From assembly GCF_009797935.1 (NCBI RefSeq), contig NZ_VOLC01000010.1, forward strand, positions 1 to 64,000: 64,000 bases of DNA. Reading direction: 5' to 3'. The stretch is from Lunatibacter salilacus. Lineage in GTDB: Bacteria > Bacteroidota > Bacteroidia > Cytophagales > Cyclobacteriaceae. Every line of letters starts with the position of its first letter. Within the stretch, counting starts at the first letter, position 1. The notes beneath the pieces are model-generated. The model had not been told where the DNA came from, made no database searches, and saw only the letters and a list, made by a program, of their open reading frames with translations. Shown piece after piece: positions 53,792 to 63,121 of this stretch. The position numbers and the translations under genes were made by a program.

Positions 53792-54793
53792 TCAATACTT
53801 CCTACCCACCACCAATTTTTCTCCCGAATCATCCACTTCAAATAGCTTGGGATTTCGGATATATTGTCCGTTGCCCCCTACCCGATGACTGTGGACGGCC
53901 ATCAGCAACTGACCGTCGAAAGTTTTGAAGAGCATTCCATGGCCATGATTGGGTGGAGTTATGGGGTCATGTTCATGAATCCATGGCCCGTCTAATGTGC
54001 CACTCTCCGAATAAACCACTCCTTGGGTATAATCTCCAAACACCCAACTTGTCCAAAGCATGCCCAAATTTCCTGTTTGGGTTTTAAATAACCATGGACC
54101 ATCCGTGACCTTGTTGGGTATGGTATCTCCGATTTCATTTCTTTCCTTACTCCACGGTGATTCGCTAGACTTAAAAAGGAGCTTACTTTCACCCACCGGC
54201 CCACTCAGGTCCGGCTTCAATTCAATTTTCTCAATCGTGCCGTCCCAGTTTTGCAACCACTCATAACAGTAGACCATGTAGGGCTTTCCATCCTCATCTA
54301 CCCAAAAAGTGCCGTCCAACGTCGGCATGTGCGCAGGTAGGTATATTGAATCCTCCATGGGTAAATACGGCCCTTCCGCCTTATCACTGACCAGCACATG
54401 GGAGGCTCTACGTTCAATAACATTCCCTTTCACTGTATCAATTTTCACGTCTCTATTGGTAAACGTGGCAAAGTAGTAGTATTTACCATTATACTGATGC
54501 AATTCCGCAGCCCAAATCATCGGATTCTCTCCCATCCAAGATGTGGGATCAGTTTCGGCAACGGGGAAAGGCCCTGTCCAAAATATCAAATCCTCGCTTT
54601 TCCACAACAGGCCGCCTGTTCCTGTCATGTAGTACATGGAAGTAGCCTCATCGGCCAAAATACATGGGTCACTCAATCTGATGGAATCCATAGGGACATT
54701 TTCCCGAATTGGCTGATATCTATTCTGGGTAAAGCCTGTGTGATTAAGGACAACTGTCAAAATCAATAGTATAATTTTAGTCGTATTTGTCAT
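53792..54793 (-). CDS. Glycoside hydrolase family 43 protein
   Basis: 333 residues with a signal peptide (IILLILTVVLNHTGFTQ). The five-bladed beta-propeller family is recognised by SIRLSDPCILADEATSMYYM (catalytic base Asp, about 37-56), MIWAAELHQYNGKYYYFATF (about 92-111), TLDGTFWVDEDGKPYMVYCYEW, and a conserved late segment TPPNHGHGMLFKTFDGQLLMAVHSHR. Substrates in the family are arabinan, xylan side chains or galactan; the exact one cannot be told. Secreted or periplasmic. No SusC/D genes lie next to it. Confidence 0.85.
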   Translation of the reverse strand: MTNTTKIILLILTVVLNHTGFTQNRYQPIRENVPMDSIRLSDPCILADEATSMYYMTGTGGLLWKSEDLIFWTGPFPVAETDPTSWMGENPMIWAAELHQYNGKYYYFATFTNRDVKIDTVKGNVIERRASHVLVSDKAEGPYLPMEDSIYLPAHMPTLDGTFWVDEDGKPYMVYCYEWLQNWDGTIEKIELKPDLSGPVGESKLLFKSSESPWSKERNEIGDTIPNKVTDGPWLFKTQTGNLGMLWTSWVFGDYTQGVVYSESGTLDGPWIHEHDPITPPNHGHGMLFKTFDGQLLMAVHSHRVGGNGQYIRNPKLFEVDDSGEKLVVGRKY

Positions 54794-54952
54794 AATTTTC
54801 TACAAGTTAGAATGGATTTAATTGTCAGATGATGCCGATAATAAATCAATTTAACTGGTTCTATAATAATTTGAAGGGCTATTGGGTGAATATAATAAAA
54901 TCCTCACATATAACACGTAAGATGAAGAAATGTCAGAATCCTAATAATTCAA

Positions 54953-54980
54953 AAAGCCCATAGTTTGCACCGTGGGCTTT
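54953..54980 (-). terminator. Hairpin terminator (bidirectional)
   Basis: AAAGCCCA and TGGGCTTT enclose a 12-base loop, with A/T tracts on both sides. It lies 50 bp past the stop codon of the secreted hypothetical gene on the minus strand. Confidence 0.6.
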
Positions 54981-55030
54981 AAATTTCCAAATATAATCTC
55001 TGGATGGGACCTCGATTAAAGGTGCTTATC

Positions 55031-55669
55031 TTATAGAGATAGACTAGAAATGTATTTGGTATTTCCAGCCGCATCCGAAACTTGTATGGACAATGTGCTT
55101 AGGGACTTGACGTTTTCAAATTTAAATTTTTTCCCAAATTGCTCACCCTCCACTGCGTCTTCGTGGATCAATTCTCCGTTGTCAAAAATTTTCAGGTTCC
55201 GAACCAAACCATCCTCATTGTTTATGAATATTGCAAGACGCTCCTTATCCAACACTTCTACGGTGGCAACAGGTGTAGATTTGGTTGTTTTGGGCATGAT
55301 TTGGATCCCTTCATCCATCAACTTTATGGATTGGGAATCCATTACCTCAAATTGATAATCCCCAAGATCCAAATTGGATAGGTCGTAGTTTTTGGAGAAG
55401 AACTTTTCAGCGAAGATCACATCCCGGTAAATAATCCGGCTGCTTTCATCCCTAATGATTACGGTTAACTTGCCCGCAGGTATCTGCATGTAGTTCAACT
55501 GATATTTTTTATCACCCACTTTTTCCAACTTCATTTCGGGTTGGTCGATTTCATCATTTACTTTTTCTGAAAGTTCTTCGGAAGAATTTTCACATCTTTT
55601 TCCTTCGGTTGCACTGGCGTTTATGATGGTAGCTCCTACCAATACACAAATCATTAATAGCTTTTTCAT
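55031..55669 (-). CDS. Secreted hypothetical protein with beta-sandwich-like repeats
   Basis: 212 residues: signal peptide (LLMICVLVGATIINASA), a charged linker (EELSEKVNDEIDQPEMKLEK), and two similar halves. The first has KLTVIIRDESSRIIYRDVIF and then NLDLGDYQFEVMD; the second has RNLKIFDNGELIHEDAV and LSTLSIQVSDAAGN. These look like Ig-like or T9SS-tail-like strands (turning to the final YISSLSL). Function unknown. The gene is preceded at 4 nt by the conserved leader element (copy 4), and a hairpin terminator follows. Confidence 0.7.
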   Translation of the reverse strand: MKKLLMICVLVGATIINASATEGKRCENSSEELSEKVNDEIDQPEMKLEKVGDKKYQLNYMQIPAGKLTVIIRDESSRIIYRDVIFAEKFFSKNYDLSNLDLGDYQFEVMDSQSIKLMDEGIQIMPKTTKSTPVATVEVLDKERLAIFINNEDGLVRNLKIFDNGELIHEDAVEGEQFGKKFKFENVKSLSTLSIQVSDAAGNTKYISSLSL

Positions 55670-55673
55670 ATGT

Positions 55674-55760
55674 TTATAATTGTTTTTTAGTTGTCATATG
55701 GAATCTCGCATTATAGGTAATCATCCCTCGGTGAGACTCTTTCGCAATGTTCGATTTCAT
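55674..55760 (-). promoter_or_regulatory. Leader element, copy 4 (28-codon ORF)
   Basis: The most diverged copy: it starts ATGAAATCGAACATTGCGAA, keeps GGGATGATT and GCGAGATTCCAT, and ends AAACAATTATAAACAT against the start codon at 55669. The peptide begins MKSNIAKE, has GMITYNARFH and ends TKKQL. Relative to copy 1 it has one extra codon, and the frame stays open. The antisense frame that is also open in copies 1-3 is interrupted here, which favours the sense ORF. Confidence 0.6.
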
Positions 55761-56135
55761 AGTCTTAATTTTCAACGGTTTATAGCAATTAGACCAAGCG
55801 AAATCGGTAAGGTTTAATTCACCTTTTGTTAACGAACGTTAAAGCACCTTAAAAAGAAAAGTTTAGCTGCTTCATTACTCGCAGTGATAACCATGTAAAT
55901 AATTGCCCATTTTGTTCAATATCAAAATCTATTTCTAAAGCAAACATACATTTCCGTACCTATAAAGCTTATTTAACTCAAATTTTGAGCCTTTAAATTA
56001 TATTTTTTCATCAATTATTCTATGGTACGGTTATTGAACTTTATCAGCTTCCATATTCTACTTGTTCTACTTGGTTTTTGTAAGGCCGTGGAATATGGCT
56101 TTTAATCGATTGTTTAACGAAACCTAATTTATATC
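55761..56135. other. AT-rich divergent promoter gap
   Basis: 375 bp between two divergently transcribed units (leader element copy 4 and the DJ-1/PfpI gene). No gene is supported. It presumably holds promoters for both sides. Confidence 0.45.
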
Positions 56136-56696
56136 ATGTCTAAGCTTAAAAATAAAACGGTAGCTATCTTAACCGAAACAGGATTTGAAGAAAGTGAATT
56201 GATCAGCCCGAAGCAGGCACTGGAAGAGGCAGGAGCTACGGTTCATGTTATTTCCCCTGCATCCTCCATCAAAGGGTGGAAGGATGGAAACTGGACGGTT
56301 GAAGTTACCATCGACAAAAAACTCAGTGAGGCGAATCCGGAAGACTATCACGCCCTCGTAATCCCAGGCGGTGTGATCAATCCTGACAAGCTCAGAACGG
56401 ACAAGGATGCCATTTCTTTTATTAAGTCATTTTTCGAGGCAGGCAAGCCAGTGGGTGCCATTTGTCATGGACCCCAGGTATTGATAGAAACAGGTGCCTT
56501 GGACGGCAGAGAAATGACATCGTGGCCATCTATCAAGACGGATTTGGTTAATGCTGGGGTTAACTGGACAGACAGCGAGTGTGTCTGCGATGCCGGCTTG
56601 GTGACTTCCAGAAAACCGGATGACCTTCCTGCTTTTAACAAGAAACTAATCGAAGAAATCAGAGAAGGTGTTCATAAGGAGCAAAAGACTGTCTAA
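56136..56696 (+). CDS. DJ-1/PfpI family protein (protease I/YhbO type)
   Basis: 186 residues, one DJ-1/PfpI domain. It starts TVAILTETGFEESELISPK, with the conserved Glu (E18-like) on the first loop, and VIPGGVINPDKLR (about 75-87). The nucleophile elbow AICHGPQVLIETG follows at about 109-121, with the catalytic Cys followed by His. Family members (YhbO, YajL, PfpI) are described as deglycase/chaperone-type stress proteins; the reaction is debated. Cytoplasmic. It stands alone before the M23 lipoprotein. Confidence 0.9.
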   Translation: MSKLKNKTVAILTETGFEESELISPKQALEEAGATVHVISPASSIKGWKDGNWTVEVTIDKKLSEANPEDYHALVIPGGVINPDKLRTDKDAISFIKSFFEAGKPVGAICHGPQVLIETGALDGREMTSWPSIKTDLVNAGVNWTDSECVCDAGLVTSRKPDDLPAFNKKLIEEIREGVHKEQKTV

Positions 56697-56763
56697 AACA
56701 CCTAATATATATAGAATGGAAGGTCTGTCATCAGTTGGCAGGCCTTTTGTACGTTTTGAAGTA

Positions 56764-58065
56764 ATGAAACATTTGTCTGCATATCTTGGATTGATTCTCC
56801 TTCTTTTTTCCTGTCAAGGAACAAAGATTGACCAACTACTAAGGCCCACTAGTCCCTACGAAAAATACCTCCAGGACCTTAACTCCTCTACACTGAAAAA
56901 CAGCGGTATGGTCAAAGAGTGGATAAGAGTTGGAGAAAGTGTTTTACAGGATTCGAATAGAATTGAGTTACCTTATCAGGAGTTGACGCAGTTTGACCCA
57001 GCAGTACCCCAGGCAGCGTCCTTTCAATTTTCAGTGAAGGAGGGTCAACAGGTAAATATTTCCTTACTCCCATATTCCGATTCCACAGCGACCTATTTTC
57101 TGGATTTGTTTGAGGTACGAACCGGCCAGGAGTTAAAGCCCATAAAGCCTGACTTGAGTGATAATGGACTGACTTACCCCGCAGGATCGGATGCCTCCTA
57201 CTTACTACGGGTCCAACCAGAGTTGTTAAAAGGTGGACTGGTTGAAATATCTATCGGTTTTGAAGGTACCTTGGGTTTTCCAGTTTTAGATAAAACGCAT
57301 CTTAACATAGCGAGCTTTTTTGGAGCTGCCAGGGATGGCGGACGTAGAACTCATGAAGGAGTCGATGTGTTTGCGGCTAGGGGTACACCGGTAGTAGCGG
57401 CTGCTGACGGTAGAGTTACTCGCGTGGGAACAAACCGCCTCGGAGGGAATACAGTGAGTGTCTCTTCGGGAAAATACTCCTTTTATTATGCGCATTTAGA
57501 CAGCCAACTCGTCAGCATGGGGAAAAGTGTTCGCAGGGGCGACACATTGGGTACCGTGGGTAACACGGGGAATGCCATCACCACTGCACCTCATTTGCAT
57601 TTTGGCATCTACGCCCCGGGACGGCGGAGTATTGATCCATTACATTTTTTCATAAACGCACCTGTTTTGCCTCCACTTTCTCCATCCGATACCAGCTCCT
57701 TAAGTACTTGGGTACGGGTAAAGGGGGAGGTAGTCAATCTTCGTCAAAGCCCAAGTACAACCAGTCCAATCTTGGACAAGTTGGCTAAACATGATGTTTT
57801 AAGGGTGGAAGGGAAAATGAAAGGATGGTTGAGAATTCGCCTCCCAGACGACAGACAAGGATTCATTGCCGAAAACCTAGTCGAACTGGCCCATCCTAAT
57901 CTTACGCAAAAAGAGATTAGTGATGATGATATGGTAAAAACCCATTGGCAATATCCAGAATTTCAGCACAGCTATTTTGCAGGAAGTGTCGACCTACTGG
58001 GGAAATACGGAGACTTTGACTATGTCAAAACTGATAGCGGCACCAATCTTTGGCTGAGAAGGTAA
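56764..58065 (+). CDS. M23 peptidase lipoprotein with SH3 domain
   Basis: From ATG 56764 the product is 433 residues and starts MKHLSAYLGLILLLFSC, a clean lipoprotein signal; an ATG at 56668 overlaps the DJ-1/PfpI gene and hides this signal. The M23 zinc site shows HEGVDVFAARGTPVVAAADG (HxxxD) and HLHFGIY. The intermediate YSFYYAHLDS is also standard. A C-terminal SH3-like domain (VRVKGEVVNLRQSPSTTSPIL, LRVEGKMKGWLRIRL) should bind wall peptide. It probably cuts peptidoglycan cross-bridges in the periplasm. The N-terminal 140 residues are a separate beta domain of unknown role. Confidence 0.9.
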   Translation: MKHLSAYLGLILLLFSCQGTKIDQLLRPTSPYEKYLQDLNSSTLKNSGMVKEWIRVGESVLQDSNRIELPYQELTQFDPAVPQAASFQFSVKEGQQVNISLLPYSDSTATYFLDLFEVRTGQELKPIKPDLSDNGLTYPAGSDASYLLRVQPELLKGGLVEISIGFEGTLGFPVLDKTHLNIASFFGAARDGGRRTHEGVDVFAARGTPVVAAADGRVTRVGTNRLGGNTVSVSSGKYSFYYAHLDSQLVSMGKSVRRGDTLGTVGNTGNAITTAPHLHFGIYAPGRRSIDPLHFFINAPVLPPLSPSDTSSLSTWVRVKGEVVNLRQSPSTTSPILDKLAKHDVLRVEGKMKGWLRIRLPDDRQGFIAENLVELAHPNLTQKEISDDDMVKTHWQYPEFQHSYFAGSVDLLGKYGDFDYVKTDSGTNLWLRR

Positions 58066-58119
58066 GTGTGATGAGTCAGCTAACTTCTGATTTGCTTAAA
58101 TATTCCCTATTTTTATGCA

Positions 58120-58860
58120 ATGAAGGAAGTACAAGAACTTTTTGATTTTCTCCAAAACCATCTGCGGGTAAAATCCATAGCGGAGGAACTGCTCCTGTTT
58201 AAAATGGAGAATTACAGGCAGGAAATGGCTGACCGTAATTTTCAGACAGCTGTGATCCAAACACCGGAAGGATTACTTAAAATTGACCTTGGTGATACAA
58301 AACCAACTAGAATATCCCCAGACGAAATCTTTTCACCAGATATTCCGCTTTTCGAAGTATTCCCGTTTATTGCAAGTAATAGACGGGTGTTTATTGGCAT
58401 TGACTCAAATATTTCTCATATCGCTACCCGTAGTGACTTGGACAAAATCCCCGTTCGGCTGGGATTGTTTGGTTTGATCAGCGTGTTGGAATCCGTAATA
58501 AAGGAATTAGTCCGAACCAGTTTGCCCCAATGGGAAGAAAGTTTATCGAAAGAGCGGCTTGATTCCGCACGAAAGCTTTATCAGTTGAAAACATCCCGTT
58601 CCGAAGAAATTGACCTAATCCAATGCCTACAGCTTGGAGATTTGGGGTCTATATTCTCAAAAAGTAAACGCTACAAGCTTTTTGATCCCTCTCTCAGCCG
58701 AAAATCCTTTGACGATAAGATACGAAATATAGGAAAGCTTCGGGATGCCCTAGCGCATTCACAAGACATACTACCCTTTGATTGGTCGGAGATATCGATG
58801 ATGATAGGCTTTATAAGAGATATTCTTAAAAATAAACAACCAATCATTTCTTCGGAATAA
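58120..58860 (+). CDS. CBS-like protein with C-terminal HEPN-type motif
   Basis: 246 residues. The first half (about 60-125) includes RRVFIGIDSNISHIATRSDL and then KIPVRLGLFGLISVLESVI, which looks like the end of a CBS-type module in which TRSDLxKxPVRL is the recurring phrase. The C-terminal region ends FDDKIRNIGKLRDALAHSQD, with an R-x4-H motif (RDALAH) as in HEPN ribonucleases and Swt1-like domains. No antitoxin gene is adjacent. Cytoplasmic. It could be a stress-linked RNase or simply an RNA-binding HEPN protein; the assignment is by motif only. Confidence 0.55.
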   Translation: MKEVQELFDFLQNHLRVKSIAEELLLFKMENYRQEMADRNFQTAVIQTPEGLLKIDLGDTKPTRISPDEIFSPDIPLFEVFPFIASNRRVFIGIDSNISHIATRSDLDKIPVRLGLFGLISVLESVIKELVRTSLPQWEESLSKERLDSARKLYQLKTSRSEEIDLIQCLQLGDLGSIFSKSKRYKLFDPSLSRKSFDDKIRNIGKLRDALAHSQDILPFDWSEISMMIGFIRDILKNKQPIISSE

Positions 58861-58907
58861 CTCACTGCGATTGGGCTTGGACAATTCCCATACATCACCA
58901 ATCACTC

Positions 58908-59141
58908 CTACACGAAAGACCCACTCACATCCACCTTAGGTGTAGTTTCGGGAATTCTCCCTGAAGGAGATCGAGTGAAAAGCCTTCCTTTAAACCTGCC
59001 TTCCACCCAGCGTTGTGCCGGGCTTGTTCGAACGTTTTCCACCTCAAAAAAGACATCTATATCCGGGTCGTTGGTTTTCTCCCTGTTTAACGTATAGTTT
59101 CCAAACAAAAAACTAATGCCTGTGTTCTTTTGACTTTCCAA
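58908..59141 (-). other. Unassigned minus-strand open stretch after the GH9 gene
   Basis: A 77-codon frame overlaps the end of the GH9 gene by 29 bp. Its sequence (FEVENVRTSPAQRWVEGRF, then TRSPSGRIPETTPKVDVSG) is unlike a folded protein and looks like translated repeat DNA. I see no family. Start and coding status are doubtful. Confidence 0.2.
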
Positions 59142-60918
59142 AATGAGTCATCATAATGATTGCTCCTGCGGTCCCATCCATTGTCGGTTCGTTTGTGCTA
59201 TAGTCCCCGACGTCATCGTGATACACTACGTGATTGTTTTGAATTGCAGCAAACTCATCCGGATCCAGAAGAGTCAATCCTATAAGTTGCTCGTGTATAG
59301 TTTTGTAGATGGGTCCATCTACCAATCCACCGGGCACTTTTAGGCCAAGCATAACATAAACACTGGTATGCACGTCCTCGGGATACACCCCTCCTTCGGG
59401 CATGCCGGTAAACATTGACGTTCCCCAAGGGTTTCTACCAAACAACCAATCCCGTTGAGCTGATAAAAACGGCTCAAAACGTGTATCTCCGGTCATTTTT
59501 TCAAAGAGAATTACTTGAGTCGCTAGACTGGTCAGCAGGTTGTTGCTACACCAAATGAAAGGAATGCCGATATGAAAGGGGTTTGAATTTGCCCTATTTA
59601 GGGTGTATTGTATCCCTTGCAGGTAGTAATCTTCCAATATTTTCTGGAAGTCCTCATCAACCAATCCGTGCAAGGCGTAATGGCCTAAGTTAATAAAGGG
59701 ATAGAGTTGGTAGTGAGAAGCGGTATCCCTCACTGTCCAAGAATCACCTACACCGCTTTGCAAAGCATATTCCTTTGCCTGTTCCAAGTATTCCATTTGG
59801 CCGGTAAGTTTGTACAATTCCGCAGCTCCCCATTCCATATCGTCCGCCCATGTTTCTTCATTATATCGATACGGGGCGCCATAGGAGTTTCCCTGCTGGT
59901 AGCCTTCGTTCTCTCTTCCCAGGGCATAGAGCGATTCGGCGGCTTCTGCACATTTGGCGGAGTAGCCTTCATCATGAAGATGTTCCTTCCAGATGCGTGC
60001 GGCTATGGCCATTGCTGCGGCGCTTCGTCCGGCCACATTGGCAATTCCTGTAGCCTCACTTTTGTATTTGCCCAATCCCTGAGGTTCCCCTGTAGCAATA
60101 TAAGCGGCTCTATAGCTGTTTGATCCCCATCCATAATCTGAGTTATCATTATTGGGAATTTTGAATCCCTTATGGTCCCTGTCGTCTGCGATCTGGTGAA
60201 AAAGAATATCCTTGCGGGGATGAAGCTTATGGATCCAATCCAATCCCCATTTCGCTTCATCCAGCACATCTGGAATGCCGTTACTTCCCTGTTGTCCCAG
60301 CGCATTGAATTCATCAGCAAACCTATCTGGATATTGCTCAAATGCCATCAGCATGTGGGCTGTGGCATAGCTACTGGTGATCAGGTATTTCAACTGATCG
60401 CCCGCATCGTGCCATCCCCCACTCAAATCAAAATAAGTGCTGTCAGGAATAGGTCCGTAATGGCTCCTTCCGTCTTTCGCATGACAGACCATATCTAATG
60501 TGGGGTTATAACCACACCGTTGCTGACGCATAAATTCTAATAGCGTTTCCTGCTTTTGATGATAAATATCTTCCCCTATATGAAATGTCGGAGTAGAAAC
60601 CCCGCTGCGCTTTGTCTTTAAGAAATAAGCTCCGGGCTCTTTCACCTCAGAAAAGTCGACCGTAACATAATACGGAAAAACTCCCCAGTGGTTGGTTTCA
60701 ACGCGCTGAGGAGTAATCTCCATGTTAATTTCCTTGGTGGATGCATCCACCAATAAAACCCGTTCACGTATGGCTTTTTTAGAAAATGCCACCGCAACCT
60801 TGGTGTCATTTGGATTATATCCGATTTGGTTAATGCGAAGATGGACGTCGCCTTGTCCAAATGCCTGAAGCAAGCAGAAACAGAAAAGCCAAGTGCCGGC
60901 TAATTTAATACGTGTCAT
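59113..60918 (-). CDS. Glycoside hydrolase family 9 enzyme (cellulase type)
   Basis: 601 residues. Signal peptide (AGTWLFCFCLLQAFGQG), an N-terminal Ig-like CelD_N domain (about 25-110: VHLRINQIGYNPNDTKVAVAF, ending PTFHIGEDIYHQKQ), and then the (alpha/alpha)6 barrel. Catalytic motifs are SGGWHDAGDQLKYL (DAGD, about 166-179), VHTSVYVM-type metal/subsite region, and the acid VGDYSTNEPTMDGTAG near residue 580, with Glu as proton donor. It should hydrolyse beta-glucan endo-type. It is followed in the reading direction by no other enzyme, and a dehydrogenase gene lies directly upstream (9 bp). Confidence 0.92.
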   Translation of the reverse strand: MTRIKLAGTWLFCFCLLQAFGQGDVHLRINQIGYNPNDTKVAVAFSKKAIRERVLLVDASTKEINMEITPQRVETNHWGVFPYYVTVDFSEVKEPGAYFLKTKRSGVSTPTFHIGEDIYHQKQETLLEFMRQQRCGYNPTLDMVCHAKDGRSHYGPIPDSTYFDLSGGWHDAGDQLKYLITSSYATAHMLMAFEQYPDRFADEFNALGQQGSNGIPDVLDEAKWGLDWIHKLHPRKDILFHQIADDRDHKGFKIPNNDNSDYGWGSNSYRAAYIATGEPQGLGKYKSEATGIANVAGRSAAAMAIAARIWKEHLHDEGYSAKCAEAAESLYALGRENEGYQQGNSYGAPYRYNEETWADDMEWGAAELYKLTGQMEYLEQAKEYALQSGVGDSWTVRDTASHYQLYPFINLGHYALHGLVDEDFQKILEDYYLQGIQYTLNRANSNPFHIGIPFIWCSNNLLTSLATQVILFEKMTGDTRFEPFLSAQRDWLFGRNPWGTSMFTGMPEGGVYPEDVHTSVYVMLGLKVPGGLVDGPIYKTIHEQLIGLTLLDPDEFAAIQNNHVVYHDDVGDYSTNEPTMDGTAGAIIMMTHFGKSKEHRH

Positions 60919-60927
60919 TTACCACAT

Positions 60928-62376
60928 TTATTTTTTCAAGACGCCATCCACAGTTCTCCAAATATCAAGTGGATTGGATTCCTTTAATTCCTCAGGGAGA
61001 AACCTTTCCGGCATATCCTGAAAGGCAACGGGACGTGCAAATCTCTTAATTGCGTACACCCCTACCGAAGTGCTTCTGCTATCTGATGTGGACGGGAAGG
61101 GCCCTCCGTGCTGCATGGCAAAGCCTACCTCAACACCTGTAGGAGCTCCCTTGAACAAAAGTCTCCCGCATTTTTCTTCAATTAAGGCCAGAAATTCGAC
61201 ATTTTCCGCCAATTCATCATCCTCCGCCCACAGCGTGCAGGTGAGTTGGCCTTTCAGGGAATCAGCTATCTGTACCAGTTGACTTGTATTTTTGTAGGAT
61301 ACCAAAATGCCAAAAGGTCCAAATACCTCTTCCTGAAAAGCATCGTCGCTTATCCAATCCGCAGCAGTCACCCTGGCCAAAGCAGGCGAACCATGGGTCA
61401 GCTCGGAGGCAGTAGCCGCATGAACCCAACTGAGCTTATCCTTTTCCTTCAACGTAGCGATCCGATCCTTATAGGTTTTGGCTATTCCGTCATGCAGCAT
61501 GGGGGCAGCACTTACGGCAGCTATCTTTTCTGCAACAGCCTTCGAAAAAGCATCCGCCTTACTTTCCGGTACAAAGATTAGCCCGGGATTGGTGCAAAAT
61601 TGGCCTACGCCCAATGTAAGCGAACCTACATAAGCGGTGGCGAGGGCATCCAAATGCTGTGATAGTTTGCTCTCAAAGGCAAAAATCGGATTGACACTTC
61701 CCATTTCGGCATATACTGGTATTGGCTCTTCTCTTGCCGCAGCAGTATCGAACAAGGCCTTGCCACCGGTATAGGATCCTGTGAATGCAATAGCTTTAGC
61801 CATGGGATGTTTTGCCATCTCCTGACCTACGGATATTCCACCTTCAAGATGTTGAAAAATATCTTCGGGCATGCCTGATTTTTGTGCGGCATCTCGAATA
61901 GCCCCAGCGACTAATTTAGAAGTCGCAGGATGGGCCGGATGGGCTTTATAAATTACCGGACACCCAGCCGCCAGCGCTGAAACTGTATCTCCACCAGCCG
62001 TAGAAAAAGCAAGGGGGAAATTGCTAGCACCGAAAACAACCACCGGACCAAGTGGCCGCAACATACGCCGTATATCCGGCTTCGGAGCAGGTGATCGATC
62101 GGGGTCGGCATGATCTATAGTAGCTTCTACCCAGCTGCCTTCCTTTACCAAATTGGCAAAGAGCCTAATTTGCCCCAAGGTCCTGCCCAGCTCCCCGGTT
62201 ATTCTGCCGTCCGGTAAATTGGACTCTTTGGATGCAGTCGGAATCAACTCGGATTTTATGTTTTCAATTTGAACTGCCATGGCTTCCAAAAAAGCAGCCT
62301 TTTCCGCCACGGTTTTGGATTTGATCGCCGTAAAGGCTTGCTGAGCTTTTTTAAAATTTGCGTTTAAGTCGGACAT
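60928..62376 (-). CDS. Aldehyde dehydrogenase, ketoglutarate-semialdehyde type
   Basis: 482 residues in the NADP-dependent AldH branch that oxidises 2,5-dioxovalerate to 2-oxoglutarate, the end step of oxidative pentose or hydroxyproline degradation. Typical are LGRTLGQIRLFANLVKEGSW (about 62-81), FGASNFPLAFSTAGGDTVSALAAG (about 114-137), YAEMGSVNPIF with catalytic Glu (about 223-233), and GQFCTNPGLIFVP with catalytic Cys (about 259-271). It lies 9 bp upstream of the GH9 gene, same strand, so sugar breakdown context is likely. The exact substrate is inferred. Confidence 0.88.
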   Translation of the reverse strand: MSDLNANFKKAQQAFTAIKSKTVAEKAAFLEAMAVQIENIKSELIPTASKESNLPDGRITGELGRTLGQIRLFANLVKEGSWVEATIDHADPDRSPAPKPDIRRMLRPLGPVVVFGASNFPLAFSTAGGDTVSALAAGCPVIYKAHPAHPATSKLVAGAIRDAAQKSGMPEDIFQHLEGGISVGQEMAKHPMAKAIAFTGSYTGGKALFDTAAAREEPIPVYAEMGSVNPIFAFESKLSQHLDALATAYVGSLTLGVGQFCTNPGLIFVPESKADAFSKAVAEKIAAVSAAPMLHDGIAKTYKDRIATLKEKDKLSWVHAATASELTHGSPALARVTAADWISDDAFQEEVFGPFGILVSYKNTSQLVQIADSLKGQLTCTLWAEDDELAENVEFLALIEEKCGRLLFKGAPTGVEVGFAMQHGGPFPSTSDSRSTSVGVYAIKRFARPVAFQDMPERFLPEELKESNPLDIWRTVDGVLKK

Positions 62377-62545
62377 AGGTTTGTTTGGTTAACTAAGGTT
62401 TCTATATGGAAATATGTGCCCATCTTTTTGATGGATTTAATGAATGTTCAAGTTAGGTCTAATTCGTTATGGATGCAACCCACATTTGTATTAGAACCCG
62501 ATTCTAACCATTTTTAGTTGGGCAAGCCCGTCGGTTTTCGATTTT

Positions 62546-63121
62546 ATGCCTAATTTTGGAGACACGAAAACCATTGCAACCAACCGTATGTATCGAAAAA
62601 AAAATCCCCCTTCCTTGGATGAAATATTTATTCGAAGAATTTTAATCCCAGGCGATATTGGCAGAATAATTCATCTCCACGGAAAATTATACCACGAGGA
62701 ATTTGGTTTTGGCCTTGGTTTTGAACAGTATGTTGCTGAAAGTTTCGCCGACTTTGTGGGGAACTTCAAGGAAGGTCTCGACCGAGTTTGGATCTGTGAA
62801 TACCAAGATCAATTAGCTGGTTTTATCTCTCTAGTTCATCGTGATCAATACTTGGGCCAGCTAAGATATTTCATCATTTCGCCGGAATTCCGTGGAATTG
62901 GATTGGGGAAGAAACTCACCACCGAATTTATGCTCACTGCACGGGAAAAGAAATATCAAAATATCTATTTATGGACAACAACCCCATTAACTAAAGCAGC
63001 GTCCATCTACCAAAAACTTGGCTTCAAACTTGTTCTTGAACAAGAATCATACAGCTTTGGTTTACCACTGATAGAGCAAAAATTTGAATTAACCCTCACA
63101 TACCCCACTTCCTACACATGA
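62546..63121 (+). CDS. GNAT family N-acetyltransferase
   Basis: 191 residues with one GNAT domain. It shows IRRILIPGDIGRIIHLHGKLY (about 29-49), RYFIISPEFRGIGLGKKLTTEF (about 111-132, motif A with the acetyl-CoA loop R-x-x-G-x-G) and ASIYQKLGFKLV (about 151-162, motif B). This type is often found as the C-terminal half of MarR-GNAT fusions, but here it stands alone. An ATG at 62588 (residue 15) is an alternative start. The stop overlaps the start of the M1 peptidase gene (ATGA), so they are coupled. Confidence 0.88.
   Translation: MPNFGDTKTIATNRMYRKKNPPSLDEIFIRRILIPGDIGRIIHLHGKLYHEEFGFGLGFEQYVAESFADFVGNFKEGLDRVWICEYQDQLAGFISLVHRDQYLGQLRYFIISPEFRGIGLGKKLTTEFMLTAREKKYQNIYLWTTTPLTKAASIYQKLGFKLVLEQESYSFGLPLIEQKFELTLTYPTSYT

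Noticed and set aside
59707-60123. 138-codon plus-strand ORF inside the GH9 gene, and other long antisense ORFs (for example 20851-21354, 26731-27177, 29564-30058)
   Set aside because: All lie antisense inside well-supported enzyme genes and show no protein family.
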